Positions 16,298 through 24,730 of a DNA stretch of 64,000 bases are shown here, one piece after another. The notes under the pieces are model-generated. The model worked only from the letters and a program-made list of their open reading frames with translations, ran no database searches and was not told the origin of the DNA. The stretch covers positions 264,045 to 328,044 of the forward strand of contig NZ_LGEC01000065.1 in the NCBI RefSeq assembly GCF_001279585.1. The letters are read 5' to 3'. The DNA is from Nocardiopsis sp. NRRL B-16309 (GTDB lineage: Bacteria > Actinomycetota > Actinomycetes > Streptosporangiales > Streptosporangiaceae). Position numbers and translations under genes: made by a program. Numbering within the stretch: the stretch's first letter is position 1; the number at the start of each line of letters is the position of its first letter.

Positions 16298-17290
16298 CTA
16301 CCTCAGCAGGCGAGCCGCCTCGGTCGCCCAGTAGGTGAGGACCTGTTCGGCGCCCGCCCTGCGGTAGGAGGTGAGGGTCTCCACGATCGCCCGTTCCCGG
16401 TCGAGCCAGCCCTTCTCCGCCGCCGCCTCGATCATCGCGTACTCCCCGCTGACCTGATAGGCCGACACGGGAACCGGCGAGGACTCGGCGACCCTGGCCA
16501 CGATGTCGAGGTAGGCCAGTCCCGGTTTGACCATCACCATGTCGGCGCCCTCGGCCACGTCCAGCGCCACCTCGCGCAGCGCCTCGCGGACGTTGGCGGG
16601 GTCCTGCTGGTAGCCGGAGCGGTCGCCGAACCGCGGCGCCCCCTCGGCGGCCTCGCGGAAGGGTCCGTAGAACACCGACGCGTACTTGGCGGCGTAGGCG
16701 AGGATCGGCACCTGGGTGAACCCGGCGCCGTCCAGCCCGCGGCGGATCGCCGCGACCTGGCCGTCCATCATGCCGCTGGGCGCCACCACGGCGGCGCCCG
16801 CCTCGGCCTGGGCGGCGGCGACGGCCGCGTACCGCTCCAGGGTGAGGTCGTTGTCCACGTGGCCGCTGGTCTCCAGCGGCCCGCAGTGGCCGTGCGAGGT
16901 GTACTCGCACAGGCACAGGTCGGCCATCACCACGAGTTCGTCACCGACGTCCGCGGCCAGGTCGCGCAGTGCCACCTGCACGACGCCGTCCGGGTCGTCG
17001 GCGCCCGATCCGCGCTCGTCCTTGTGCTCGGGGATCCCGAACAGCATCACGCCGCCCACGCCCGCCTGGGCCGCCTCCTGGGCGGCCTTGCGCAGGCTGT
17101 CGCGGGTGTGCTGCACCTGGCCGGGCATCGAGGAGATCGGCACCGGTTCGGTGAGGCCCTCCTTGACGAACATCGGCAGGATGAGGTTCTCCGGCCGCAC
17201 CCGGGTCTCGGCGACCAGGCGACGCAGGGCCGCTCCACGGCGCAGACGGCGTGGCCGGGCGGCGGGGAAGGCGGCGTCGGAGGCGGTCAA
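16298..17290 (-). CDS. hemB: porphobilinogen synthase (delta-aminolevulinate dehydratase)
   Basis: A 330-residue enzyme that condenses two 5-aminolevulinate molecules to porphobilinogen. Motifs are RPRRLRRGAALRRLVAET at the N terminus, the metal-binding Cys cluster in MADLCLCEYTSHGHCG, the first Schiff-base Lys in AKYASVFYGPFREA and the second in MVMVKPGLAYLDI. The Cys ligands suggest zinc dependence. The start appears to be TTG at 17290: AGGAG lies six bases upstream and no ATG or GTG fits better. It is the last gene of the heme cluster, 93 bases after the cobA/hemD fusion. Confidence 0.95.
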   Translation of the reverse strand: MTASDAAFPAARPRRLRRGAALRRLVAETRVRPENLILPMFVKEGLTEPVPISSMPGQVQHTRDSLRKAAQEAAQAGVGGVMLFGIPEHKDERGSGADDPDGVVQVALRDLAADVGDELVVMADLCLCEYTSHGHCGPLETSGHVDNDLTLERYAAVAAAQAEAGAAVVAPSGMMDGQVAAIRRGLDGAGFTQVPILAYAAKYASVFYGPFREAAEGAPRFGDRSGYQQDPANVREALREVALDVAEGADMVMVKPGLAYLDIVARVAESSPVPVSAYQVSGEYAMIEAAAEKGWLDRERAIVETLTSYRRAGAEQVLTYWATEAARLLR

Positions 17291-17383
17291 TGCGGGCTCC
17301 TGATGACTGTGGGCTGTGGTGGGCGGTTGGTACCGCGCCGCGGGCGTCGGTCGAGGCGGGTGACGGGCGGGCGTGTCAGCGCG

Positions 17384-19069
17384 TCAGACCTTGCGGCGAC
17401 GGCCCCGGCGCTTCTGGCTCGGCTTGAGGACGGGCTTGCCCGCCTCCACGGCCTCGCGGCGCTTGGCGGCACCGTACTCCGAAAGTGCCTCCGCCAGGGC
17501 CGAAACCGACGCCTTCGGCGCCACGACGTCGACCCGCAGGCCGAACTCGATCGCGGTTTTCTCGGTCTCGGGGCCGATGACCGCGATGGCGGTGGTGTTG
17601 TGCGGCTTGCCCGCGATGCCCACCAGGTTGCGCACCGTGGAGGACGACGTGAACAGCACCGCATCGAAACCACCTCCCTTGATGGCCTCTCGGACAGGCG
17701 CGGGCGGAGGCGCCGCGCGCACCGTGCGGTAGGCGGTGACGTCGTCGACCTCCCACCCCCGCTCGTCCAGTCCGGCCGCCAGGGTCTCGGTGGCGATGTC
17801 GGCGCGCGGGAGCAGCACCCGCTCGATGGGGTCGATCTCGGCGTCGTAGGGCGGCCACACCGACACCAGGCCCGCGCTGGACTGGGCGTCCTCCGGCGGC
17901 TCCAGGTCGGGCTGGATGCCGAAGTCGCGCACGGCCCTGGCCGTGGCCTCGCCGACCACGGCGACCTTGACCCCGGCGAACGCGCGCGCGTCCAGTCCGT
18001 AGGACTCCAGGCGCTCCCGGATGGCCCGGACCGCGTTCGTGGAGGTGAAGGCGACCCACTGGTAGCGGCCGGTGACCAGGCCGCGCACGGCGCGCTCCAT
18101 CTGCTGCGGGGTGCGCGGCGGCTCCACGGAGATGGTCGGCACCTCCTCGGGCACCGCGCCGTAGCCGCGCAGCTGGTCGGACAGGGCGGCGGCCTGCTCC
18201 TTGGTCCGGGGCACGAGCACGCGCCAGCCGAACAGGGGGCGGGTCTCGTACCAGGACAGCTCGGACTGGCGCGCCACCGGCGCCCCGACGACCATCAGGG
18301 CCGGGGCGGTGGCGTGGTGGCCCTTGGCGTCCTTGGACTTGAGCTCTGCGACCAGCCGGGCCAGCGTCGAGGTGACCGTCGTCTGGCGGGTGGTGCCGCC
18401 CGCCCGCACGACCGCCACGGGCGTGGCCGGCGGGCGCCCGCCGGCGATGAGGGTCTTGCACATGACGTCGAACCCGGGGCCCTGGTGGCCGGGCTCCTCA
18501 CCGGGGGGCGCGTCGGCGCCCAGGATCACCAGGGCGGCGTCGCTGGCGGCGGCCTCGTGCCAGTCGACCTCGGCGCCGCCGTGCGGCCGGGCGTTGAGCA
18601 GACGCACCTCCGGGCCCTCGCCCAGCAGCGGGATGCCCGCGAAGGTCGGCACGGCGGTGACCGCGGAGACGCCCGGGGCGACCTCGACCTCCACGCCCGC
18701 CTGCTCGCAGGCGGCCACCAGGTCGGCGCCGCGGCAGCCGAAGAACGGGTCGCCGGAGTACAGGCGCACCACCCGGCGGCCCTCACGGGCGCGGGTGACG
18801 GCCAGGGCGTTGATGTCGCCGCCGCACTCGGCGGCCTCGATCACGGACACGTCCTCGGAGCAGTGCGCCAGGAGTTCGTCGCGGAAGCCGGCCAGTTCCT
18901 CGGCCGCGGGCTCGCGCAGGGTGATGACCACGTCGGCGCGGCGCAGCAGTTCGGCGCCCCGCAGCGTCAGCAGGTCGGCGCCGCCGGGGCCGGTGCCGAC
19001 CAGGGCGACGTGCCCGGGGCGCGGGGCGGGGCGCGGCTCCTCCGGACGGGGGATGGCGTTGGCGTTCAC
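17384..19069 (-). CDS. hemD: uroporphyrinogen-III C-methyltransferase / uroporphyrinogen-III synthase fusion
   Basis: A 561-residue two-domain enzyme. The N-terminal half (about 20-270) is a SUMT-like tetrapyrrole methylase (ALVGTGPGGADLLTLRGAEL, RLYSGDPFFGCRGA, PGVSAVTAVPTFAGIPL). The C-terminal half (about 285-545) is uroporphyrinogen-III synthase (RVLVPRTKEQAAALSDQL, FTSTNAVRAIRERLES, VLFTSSSTVRNLVG, VIGPETEKTAIEFGL). It closes the macrocycle with ring-D inversion and can methylate toward siroheme or cobalamin. A basic tail ends the protein (RRGRRRKV). GTG start with GAGGAG seven bases upstream. Confidence 0.93.
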   Translation of the reverse strand: MNANAIPRPEEPRPAPRPGHVALVGTGPGGADLLTLRGAELLRRADVVITLREPAAEELAGFRDELLAHCSEDVSVIEAAECGGDINALAVTRAREGRRVVRLYSGDPFFGCRGADLVAACEQAGVEVEVAPGVSAVTAVPTFAGIPLLGEGPEVRLLNARPHGGAEVDWHEAAASDAALVILGADAPPGEEPGHQGPGFDVMCKTLIAGGRPPATPVAVVRAGGTTRQTTVTSTLARLVAELKSKDAKGHHATAPALMVVGAPVARQSELSWYETRPLFGWRVLVPRTKEQAAALSDQLRGYGAVPEEVPTISVEPPRTPQQMERAVRGLVTGRYQWVAFTSTNAVRAIRERLESYGLDARAFAGVKVAVVGEATARAVRDFGIQPDLEPPEDAQSSAGLVSVWPPYDAEIDPIERVLLPRADIATETLAAGLDERGWEVDDVTAYRTVRAAPPPAPVREAIKGGGFDAVLFTSSSTVRNLVGIAGKPHNTTAIAVIGPETEKTAIEFGLRVDVVAPKASVSALAEALSEYGAAKRREAVEAGKPVLKPSQKRRGRRRKV

Positions 19070-19172
19070 GTGCTGGCTCCTCGGGTGTGGGTCGCCTGTG
19101 CCCCGGTGCGCGGGACCGGAGCGGTGACGGCTGGGCTGCGGCGGCCACGTCGGCGCCCCGCCCGTCTGTTTC

Positions 19173-20144
19173 CTAGGACATGTCTCTTTCCGCGAAGGCC
19201 GCGGCGACGATGCGGTCGGCGCCCTCGCCGATCATCTCGCGGGCCAGGTCCCGGCCGAGTGCGACGGCCGCGTCCAGGTCGCGGGCGGAGTCGAGGTCGG
19301 CGGTGCGCTCGCCCCGGACGGCGTCGGTGCCGTCGGTGGCGACCACGGCGGCGCGCAGGCGCAGCCGGCCGTCGGCGTACTCGGCGAAGGCGCCGACGGG
19401 GGCGGCGCAGCCGCCCTCCAGCACGGACAGCACGGTGCGCTCGGCCACGACGGCGACGCGGGTGGGCGCGTGGTCGACGGCGGCCAGGTAGCCCAGGTCG
19501 TCCTCGCGGCGCTTGACCGTGCACTCCACGGCCAGGGCGCCCTGCCCCGGGGCGGGCAGCATGCGGTCGGCGTCGAAGACGTCGGTGACCGCGTCCCTGC
19601 GGCCCACCCGGCCGAGTCCCGCGTAGGCGAGGACGACGGCGTCCAGCTCACCGGAGGTGACCTTGCCCAGGCGGGTCTCGGCGTTGCCGCGGATGGGCAC
19701 GTAGACGAGGTCGGGGCGCAGGGCCGCCAGCTGGGCGACGCGGCGCGGGGAGCCCGTGCCGATCCGCGCTCCGGCGGGCAGCTGGTCGAACGTGAGGCCG
19801 TCGCGGGCGCACAGGGCGTCGCGGGGGTCGTCGCGCTCGGGGATGGCGGCCAGGACGAGGCCGTCGGCGGGGACGGTCGGCAGGTCCTTCAGGGAGTGGA
19901 CGGCGAAGTCGATCGTCCCGGCCACGAGCTCGTCGCGCAGCGCGTTGACGAACACGCCGGTGCCGCCGAGCTGGGTCAGGTGCGCCTTGGTGACGTCGCC
20001 GAAGCTCGTGATGAGCTCCAGCTCGATCGGGTGCCCGGTGCGCTCGGTGATCGCCTCGGCGACCATCCGCGACTGGGTGGTGGCCATGGTGCTGCGGCGG
20101 GTGCCGAGCCTGGCCGGGGTGCCGCCGGCGGGATTCGCGGTCAT
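19173..20144 (-). CDS. hemC: hydroxymethylbilane synthase (porphobilinogen deaminase)
   Basis: A 323-residue enzyme that links four porphobilinogens into hydroxymethylbilane on a dipyrromethane cofactor. Visible motifs are LGTRRSTMATTQS, DFAVHSLKDLPT, RGNAETRLGK, PAPGQGALAVEC and the cofactor-binding cysteine in LEGGCAAPVGAF. Translation begins at ATG 20144, overlapping the hemA stop by ATGA, and stops 103 bases before the next gene, consistent with a rex-hemACD operon. Confidence 0.96.
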   Translation of the reverse strand: MTANPAGGTPARLGTRRSTMATTQSRMVAEAITERTGHPIELELITSFGDVTKAHLTQLGGTGVFVNALRDELVAGTIDFAVHSLKDLPTVPADGLVLAAIPERDDPRDALCARDGLTFDQLPAGARIGTGSPRRVAQLAALRPDLVYVPIRGNAETRLGKVTSGELDAVVLAYAGLGRVGRRDAVTDVFDADRMLPAPGQGALAVECTVKRREDDLGYLAAVDHAPTRVAVVAERTVLSVLEGGCAAPVGAFAEYADGRLRLRAAVVATDGTDAVRGERTADLDSARDLDAAVALGRDLAREMIGEGADRIVAAAFAERDMS

Positions 20145-21673
20145 ACCTGCTCCTGTGCGGCCTCGGCCGCGGTGGTGGGACGCGCGGGCGAGGCCAGGGC
20201 CTGCGGCGTCTTGGGGTCGAGGTCGAAGAGTTCGCGCAGCGCGGCCTCGTAGGACTCGCCGTCGGGCGCGGCGGCCAGTTCCTTGACCCGCACCGTGGGC
20301 CGGTGCAGGAGCTTGTCGGCGACGCGGCGCATGGCCCGGGTGATCTCCTCGCGGGCGCGGTCGTCCAGGTCGTCGGGCAGGCGGCCGTGCAGCCGGGACA
20401 GCTCGGCCTCGACGACGTCCTTGGCCTGGGCGCGCAGGGCGACGACGGTGGGGGTGACCTCGTTGGCGCGGCGGACCGTGCGGAACTCGGTGACCTCCTC
20501 GTCGACGATCTCGCGGACGACGGTGAGGGCGCCGGAGCGCCCGGACTCGGGGTCGCGGGCGGCGGCGGTGGCCTGGCGCAGGGCCTCGATGTCGACCAGG
20601 TCCACGTGCGGGAGGTCGCGCACGGCCGGGTCGATGTCGTGGGGCAGGGCGAGGTCGAGGAAGACCAGGGGCGTCGTGCGCGCGGTGTCGGCCGCGGCCA
20701 CGGCCCCGGCGGTCAGGACGAGGCCCTGGGCGCCGGTGCAGGAGATGACGAGGTCGACCTCGGGCAGGACCTCGGCCGCGTCGGGGAAGGGGACGGCACG
20801 GGAGGCGACCGTGTCGTAGGCCTCGGTGAGGCACTCGGCCAGGCGGGCGGCGCGCTCCATCGTGCGGTTGGCGACGATGACCGTCCGCGCGCCCTGGCGG
20901 GCCACGGTGTTGGCGGACAGGGCGCTCATCGATCCGGCGCCCAGGACGAGGACGCGCAGTCCGGCCAGCGGGCCGGACCCGGTCCCGGTGCCGCCGTGGG
21001 AGCCGTCGGGTCTTTCGGTGGCGGTGCCCGGCGCGGCGCCCTCGGCTCCGGACATCGGGCAGGCCGCGGGCGGGACGGCGCCGGCCACGGGCGTGGTCTG
21101 GCCGACCGTGGGGGCGGCCCCCGCGTCGGCCGGCCGCGGCCGCAGGTACGCGAGGGCGTGCTCCAGGCCGAAGCTGACCATGTCGGCGCCCGCGTGGTCC
21201 AGGTGGGTCTCGGTGTGGGCGCGCTTGCCGACCCGCAGGGCGCGCTGGCCCAGGTCGTTGAGCACGCGGCCGACCGTTCCGGTCTCCTGGCCGAGCTTGA
21301 GGGCGTCGCGGACCTGGCCGAGGATCTGGCCCTCGCCGACGACCATCGAGTCGAGGCCGCACGTGACGGAGAACAGGTGCTGGACCGCGCGGTCCTCGTA
21401 GTGGACGTAGAGGTGGTCGGACAGCTCGCCGAGGGCGACGCCGGTGTGCCAGGACAGGAGTTCGGTGATGGCCGCCACGCCGCCGTGGAAGGCGGAGACG
21501 TCGGCGTAGACCTCGGTCCGGTTGCACGTGGAGACGACCATGGCCTCGTTGACGTCCTCGGACGCGACCATCTCGCCGACCGCCCTGGTCCGGGTCTCAC
21601 CGTTCAGAGCGACGCGCTCGAGCAGCGCCACCGGCGAACTCCGGTGGCTCAACCCCACGGCCAGGACACTCAT
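20141..21673 (-). CDS. hemA: glutamyl-tRNA reductase with a Pro/Ala/Gly-rich insertion
   Basis: About 511 residues; reduces glutamyl-tRNA to glutamate-1-semialdehyde, the committed step of the C5 pathway. The start at 21673 is preferred since AGGAG lies seven bases upstream, while another ATG two codons earlier sits too close to it. Motifs are VLAVGLSHRSSPVALLE, the catalytic Cys in STCNRTEVYAD, GEGQILGQVRDALK and the NADPH site VLVLGAGSMSAL. Between the catalytic and NADPH domains lies an extra low-complexity stretch of about 55 residues containing AACPMSGAEG. The C-terminal dimerisation helix is present. Confidence 0.95.
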   Translation of the reverse strand: MSVLAVGLSHRSSPVALLERVALNGETRTRAVGEMVASEDVNEAMVVSTCNRTEVYADVSAFHGGVAAITELLSWHTGVALGELSDHLYVHYEDRAVQHLFSVTCGLDSMVVGEGQILGQVRDALKLGQETGTVGRVLNDLGQRALRVGKRAHTETHLDHAGADMVSFGLEHALAYLRPRPADAGAAPTVGQTTPVAGAVPPAACPMSGAEGAAPGTATERPDGSHGGTGTGSGPLAGLRVLVLGAGSMSALSANTVARQGARTVIVANRTMERAARLAECLTEAYDTVASRAVPFPDAAEVLPEVDLVISCTGAQGLVLTAGAVAAADTARTTPLVFLDLALPHDIDPAVRDLPHVDLVDIEALRQATAAARDPESGRSGALTVVREIVDEEVTEFRTVRRANEVTPTVVALRAQAKDVVEAELSRLHGRLPDDLDDRAREEITRAMRRVADKLLHRPTVRVKELAAAPDGESYEAALRELFDLDPKTPQALASPARPTTAAEAAQEQV

Positions 21674-21821
21674 CCGCATTCTCCTACGCAGGCACCACAG
21701 CGCCCCCATGACGCTGCGTCTCTATGCTCGGGCACGGTCTCCGTCACAGCGGGGCGGCCCCCGCTTGCTCCGGCTCGCGCACGTCGCGCCGCCCGGGCCC
21801 CGTCGCCTGGGTGCGTCGTTC

Positions 21822-22520
21822 TCACGTCAGTTCCAGCCCCGCCCGGTCCACGCCCCGTCCGCTGTCGCCATCGGCCCTGCGCTGGGCGTGGAAGGCGAGG
21901 ATCTGGAGTTCGATGGACAAGTCGACCTTACGCACATCGACTCCCTCCGGCACATTCAGCACGACCGGCGCGAAGTTGAGGATGCTGGTCACCCCCGCCT
22001 CGACGAAGCGGCTCGCCACGCCCTGGGCGGAGGTCGACGGTGTGGCGATGACCCCGATCGAGACGCCCTTCGACCTGACAACGTCCTCCAGGTTGTCAAT
22101 ATGCCTGACGTCGAGCGACGCCACGGTCTTCCCGACCACGGCCGGGTCGGCGTCGAGCAGGCCCGCGATGCGGAACCCGCGCGTGCCGAACCCCCCGTAG
22201 TTGGCCAGAGCGCGGCCCAGGTTGCCGATCCCGACGATGGCGACCGACCAGTCCTGGGTGAGACCAAGCTCACGTGAGATCTGGTAGACGAGGTACTCGA
22301 CTTCGTAACCGACCCCGCGTGTGCCGTAGGAGCCGAGGTGGGAGAGGTCCTTGCGGAGTTTGGCGGAGTTCACACCGGCGATCGAGGCGAGGTGCTCCGA
22401 GGAGACCGTGAGGGTGCCACGGTCCTGGAGCGCCTGGAGCGCACGCAGGTAGACGGGGAGCCGGGCGACGGTGGCCTCGGGGATTCCCCTCTCCCGGGGC
22501 CGGGGTGGGCGGCTGGTCAC
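21822..22520 (-). CDS. rex: redox-sensing transcriptional repressor Rex
   Basis: A 232-residue repressor that senses the NADH/NAD ratio. The winged helix (about 12-85) includes PEATVARLPVYLRALQAL and GVNSAKLRKDLSHLGSYGTR; the Rossmann domain carries AIVGIGNLGRALANYGGFG and the conserved Asp in AGLLDADPAVVG. The GTG at 22520 follows AGGAG by nine bases. It heads the hem cluster, as in Streptomyces where rex-hemACD is one operon, and a matching Rex operator lies about 110 bases upstream, implying autoregulation. Confidence 0.96.
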   Translation of the reverse strand: MTSRPPRPRERGIPEATVARLPVYLRALQALQDRGTLTVSSEHLASIAGVNSAKLRKDLSHLGSYGTRGVGYEVEYLVYQISRELGLTQDWSVAIVGIGNLGRALANYGGFGTRGFRIAGLLDADPAVVGKTVASLDVRHIDNLEDVVRSKGVSIGVIATPSTSAQGVASRFVEAGVTSILNFAPVVLNVPEGVDVRKVDLSIELQILAFHAQRRADGDSGRGVDRAGLELT

Positions 22521-22625
22521 AGGCGGGCGCTCCTGGGGGGAGGTCGGATCGAACGGGGCCCGGGAGGGGCGGCGCACCGTGGGGGCCGGGGCACCGCGCC
22601 TCCCGCTCGCTCTTAGATTACGTGC

Positions 22626-22643
22626 TTGTGAAAGCGCGCACAA
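22626..22643. promoter_or_regulatory. Rex operator (ROP)
   Basis: TTGTGAAAGCGCGCACAA is an 18-bp palindrome fitting the Rex consensus TTGTG-N8-CACAA exactly. It sits about 105 bases upstream of the rex start and would let Rex repress the rex-hem transcript when NADH is low. The remaining sequence between rex and the glutaredoxin-like gene (22521-22825) shows no gene. Confidence 0.88.
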
Positions 22644-22825
22644 AGTGGGGTCGCGTGTGACGTGGCGACCAGAATTTCTCAGCAATGGCGCCCGAAGCCA
22701 CAATCCGGAAACACGACTTCACATCACCCGGATGAGGGACAGAACGCACAACCGCGCCGCGGATTCTCCGCACCGCGTCCACGTCCGTTCCCGGGCCCGC
22801 CCCGGCCGCACGACCCCCACGGGGC

Positions 22826-23092
22826 TCACGCCTCCAGGGCCGCCCGCAGCCGCGCCTCGCCGACGCGCCAGAAGTCGTGCTGGCGGCCGTCGACGAAGGT
22901 CACCGGGATCTTGTCCCAGAACTCCTCGCGGTCGGCCGCGTCCACACCGTTCAGATCGACCTCGGCCCTGCTGACCCCGAGCTGGTCCGTCACCCGCTCC
23001 ACCACGGTCCACGCGTCCTCGCACAGGTGGCAGCCGGGCTTGCCCAGCATCACCACGCGCGCCCGCCCCGCCCACTCGGGGGTTTCACTCAT
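22826..23092 (-). CDS. glutaredoxin-family thiol protein
   Basis: An 88-residue protein with a compact thioredoxin/glutaredoxin-like fold. The N-terminal strand VVMLGKPGCHLC places the CxxC (Cys21, Cys24) right after beta-1; KIPVTFVDGRQHDFWRV supplies the cis-Pro strand. It matches the DUF836/glutaredoxin-2-like proteins common next to rex or hem genes in actinobacteria. It probably reduces disulfides or mixed disulfides with mycothiol; the partner is unknown. It is in the same direction as, and upstream of, rex. Confidence 0.85.
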   Translation of the reverse strand: MSETPEWAGRARVVMLGKPGCHLCEDAWTVVERVTDQLGVSRAEVDLNGVDAADREEFWDKIPVTFVDGRQHDFWRVGEARLRAALEA

Positions 23093-23126
23093 GTTTCCTC
23101 CCGGTTCCCATCACTTGTCGGGACCC

Positions 23127-23384
23127 TCACCCGCCGGCGAACGGCGGTAGGACCTCGATCACAGTCCCGTCGGCCACCGCGACCTCGCCGTGCGGCCTCC
23201 TGCCGACCGGGCGCTCGTCCACGAGAAGCGACGAAGCCCTGAGTACCCGCAGGAATCGGTCGTCGGGATGGAGCAGACACGCGGCGTCGAGAGCCGCTCC
23301 GAGGGTGTCGGCGTCGACCGCGTCCTCGGCGGTTCCCGCCGCTTCCTTGGCCGCTGCCCAGTACCTGATAGTGCACTTCGCCAT
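23127..23384 (-). CDS. MoaD/ThiS-family sulfur-carrier-like protein
   Basis: An 85-residue beta-grasp protein ending in PPFAGG, the C-terminal diglycine that MoaD and ThiS need for adenylation and thiocarboxylation. The start KCTIRYWAAAKEAAGTAED matches MoaD. It could carry sulfur for molybdopterin or for another pathway; no E1-like partner is nearby, so its pathway is open. Divergent from glnR, with about 110 bases of shared AT-rich promoter region, and 34 bases before the glutaredoxin-like gene on the same strand. Confidence 0.85.
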   Translation of the reverse strand: MAKCTIRYWAAAKEAAGTAEDAVDADTLGAALDAACLLHPDDRFLRVLRASSLLVDERPVGRRPHGEVAVADGTVIEVLPPFAGG

Positions 23385-23493
23385 CTATTGATTATCCTTG
23401 GTGTTGCTCGGAGGCGACGTATTAAACAAATCTTCACCGGGGGCAAAGGCGCCTTCGATCGTCCGCACAGCGCGGGATGACGAGAAGAGACGC

Positions 23494-24264
23494 ATGAGCC
23501 ATCTGCTGCTACTGACGAACTCGAACGAACCGTCTGACCACGTGCTACCAGCCCTGGGACTCCTCCTGCACTCCGTGCGGGTGGCTCCCGCGGAGGCGGG
23601 GGCACTCCTGGCGTCCGGTGCGACCGGGAACTCCAACGCGCCCGTTGACGCCATTCTGGTCGATGCGCGGACCGACCTGGCGACCGCCCGTAACTTCTGC
23701 CGCCTGCTGGACACCACGGGGCTGGACTGCCCGCTGCTGGTCGTCCTGACCGAGGGCGGCGTCGCCGCACTCACGCCCGACTGGCAGGTGGACGACTTCG
23801 TCCTGGCCACCGCCGGACCCGCGGAGGTCGAGGCGCGGCTGCGCCTGGCCGTCGGTTCGGCCGAGGCCGGGACCGACGACCCCGACGAGATCCGCCGCGG
23901 CGACCTCGTCATCGACGAGGCGACCTACATCGCCCGACTGCGCGGCCGGATCCTCGACCTGACCTTCAAGGAGTTCGAACTGCTCAAGTTCCTGGCCCAG
24001 CACCCGGGCCGGGTGTTCACCCGCGCCCAGCTGCTCCAGGAGGTGTGGGGCTACGACTACTTCGGCGGCACCCGCACCATCGACGTCCACGTGCGGCGCC
24101 TGCGGGCCAAGCTCGGCTCGGAGTACGAGTCGCTGATCGGCACCGTGCGCAACGTCGGCTACCGGTTCGTGCCCGACCCGGTCGCCAAGGCGCCGCAGGC
24201 CCCGGCCGGGGCCGCCGAGCCGCTTCCGGCCGCCCGGGCGGCCTCGGAGCCCAGCACGCAGTAG
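23494..24264 (+). CDS. glnR: GlnR-type OmpR-family nitrogen regulator
   Basis: A 256-residue regulator matching streptomycete GlnR along its length (SHLLLLTNSNEPSDHVLPAL, then LGLLLHSVRVAPAEAGALL). The receiver-like domain is atypical, as in GlnR, and is thought to work without a cognate kinase. The winged-helix domain (about 135-235) is almost invariant: LTFKEFELLKFLAQHPGRVF, EVWGYDYFGGTRTIDVHVRR. GlnR activates ammonium-assimilation genes and also affects phosphate and carbon uptake. The ATG at 23494 follows a GAGAAGAGA stretch. A Pro/Ala-rich tail follows the DNA-binding domain. Confidence 0.93.
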   Translation: MSHLLLLTNSNEPSDHVLPALGLLLHSVRVAPAEAGALLASGATGNSNAPVDAILVDARTDLATARNFCRLLDTTGLDCPLLVVLTEGGVAALTPDWQVDDFVLATAGPAEVEARLRLAVGSAEAGTDDPDEIRRGDLVIDEATYIARLRGRILDLTFKEFELLKFLAQHPGRVFTRAQLLQEVWGYDYFGGTRTIDVHVRRLRAKLGSEYESLIGTVRNVGYRFVPDPVAKAPQAPAGAAEPLPAARAASEPSTQ

Positions 24265-24730
24265 CGGCGGAGCCGCGGCACGGTCCGCCGCCGCGGCACA
24301 CGCCATGAGCACCGGGGCGCCGCGCACTCGCGCGAGGCGCCCCGGACTCGTTTCGTGCGCCCATACGGAACTCGACGCCCCTCCCCGCGCGGTCTCCTCC
24401 GACCGCGGGGACCTCGCTCCCGCGATCCACCGTTCCCGGGGCCGCTCATGCGACCGACCGCCTCCAGATCCCTTTTCTTCCCCCGTGTCCGATCCCCGGC
24501 CAGAGCGCGGCGACCGGCCGGTTCCCGGCCCCGGGGCGCCGACGCCGGAGGTCACGCGTACGTCCCTCCTCGGTGACGAGCGTGAACCACACCCTGTGCA
24601 GGGGTCGTGTAACCGAGCGAGAACGCTTAGGATCTGTGGCGCACCCGCACGCAGGGGCGTCTGGCGCGGCGTACGTCCCCGGACGGGTGAGGCAAGCCAG
24701 GCGCATCGCCCTAAGGAGGGAACCGCCCCG
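24265..24730. other. gene-free stretch between glnR and a surface-protein gene
   Basis: This stretch holds the glnR terminator (24312-24345) and, at its right end, a probable promoter: TAGGAT near 24627 and an AAGGAGG ribosome site about a dozen bases before the ATG at 24731. An additional 8-bp inverted repeat GCGGCGGA/TCCGCCGC (24264-24291) overlaps the glnR stop. No coding frame looks real. Confidence 0.4.
24312..24345 (+). terminator. terminator after glnR
   Basis: Perfect 10-bp arms CCGGGGCGCC and GGCGCCCCGG enclose a 14-base loop that can itself pair (GCGC/GCGC). It sits about 50 bases after the glnR stop and is followed by a short T-containing stretch. Confidence 0.7.

Noticed and set aside
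16154..19516. A very long plus-strand open frame (about 1120 codons) opposite the heme genes
   Set aside because: It is antisense to hemB, the hemD fusion and hemC, all clearly recognisable. High-GC antisense frames of this kind are expected shadows.
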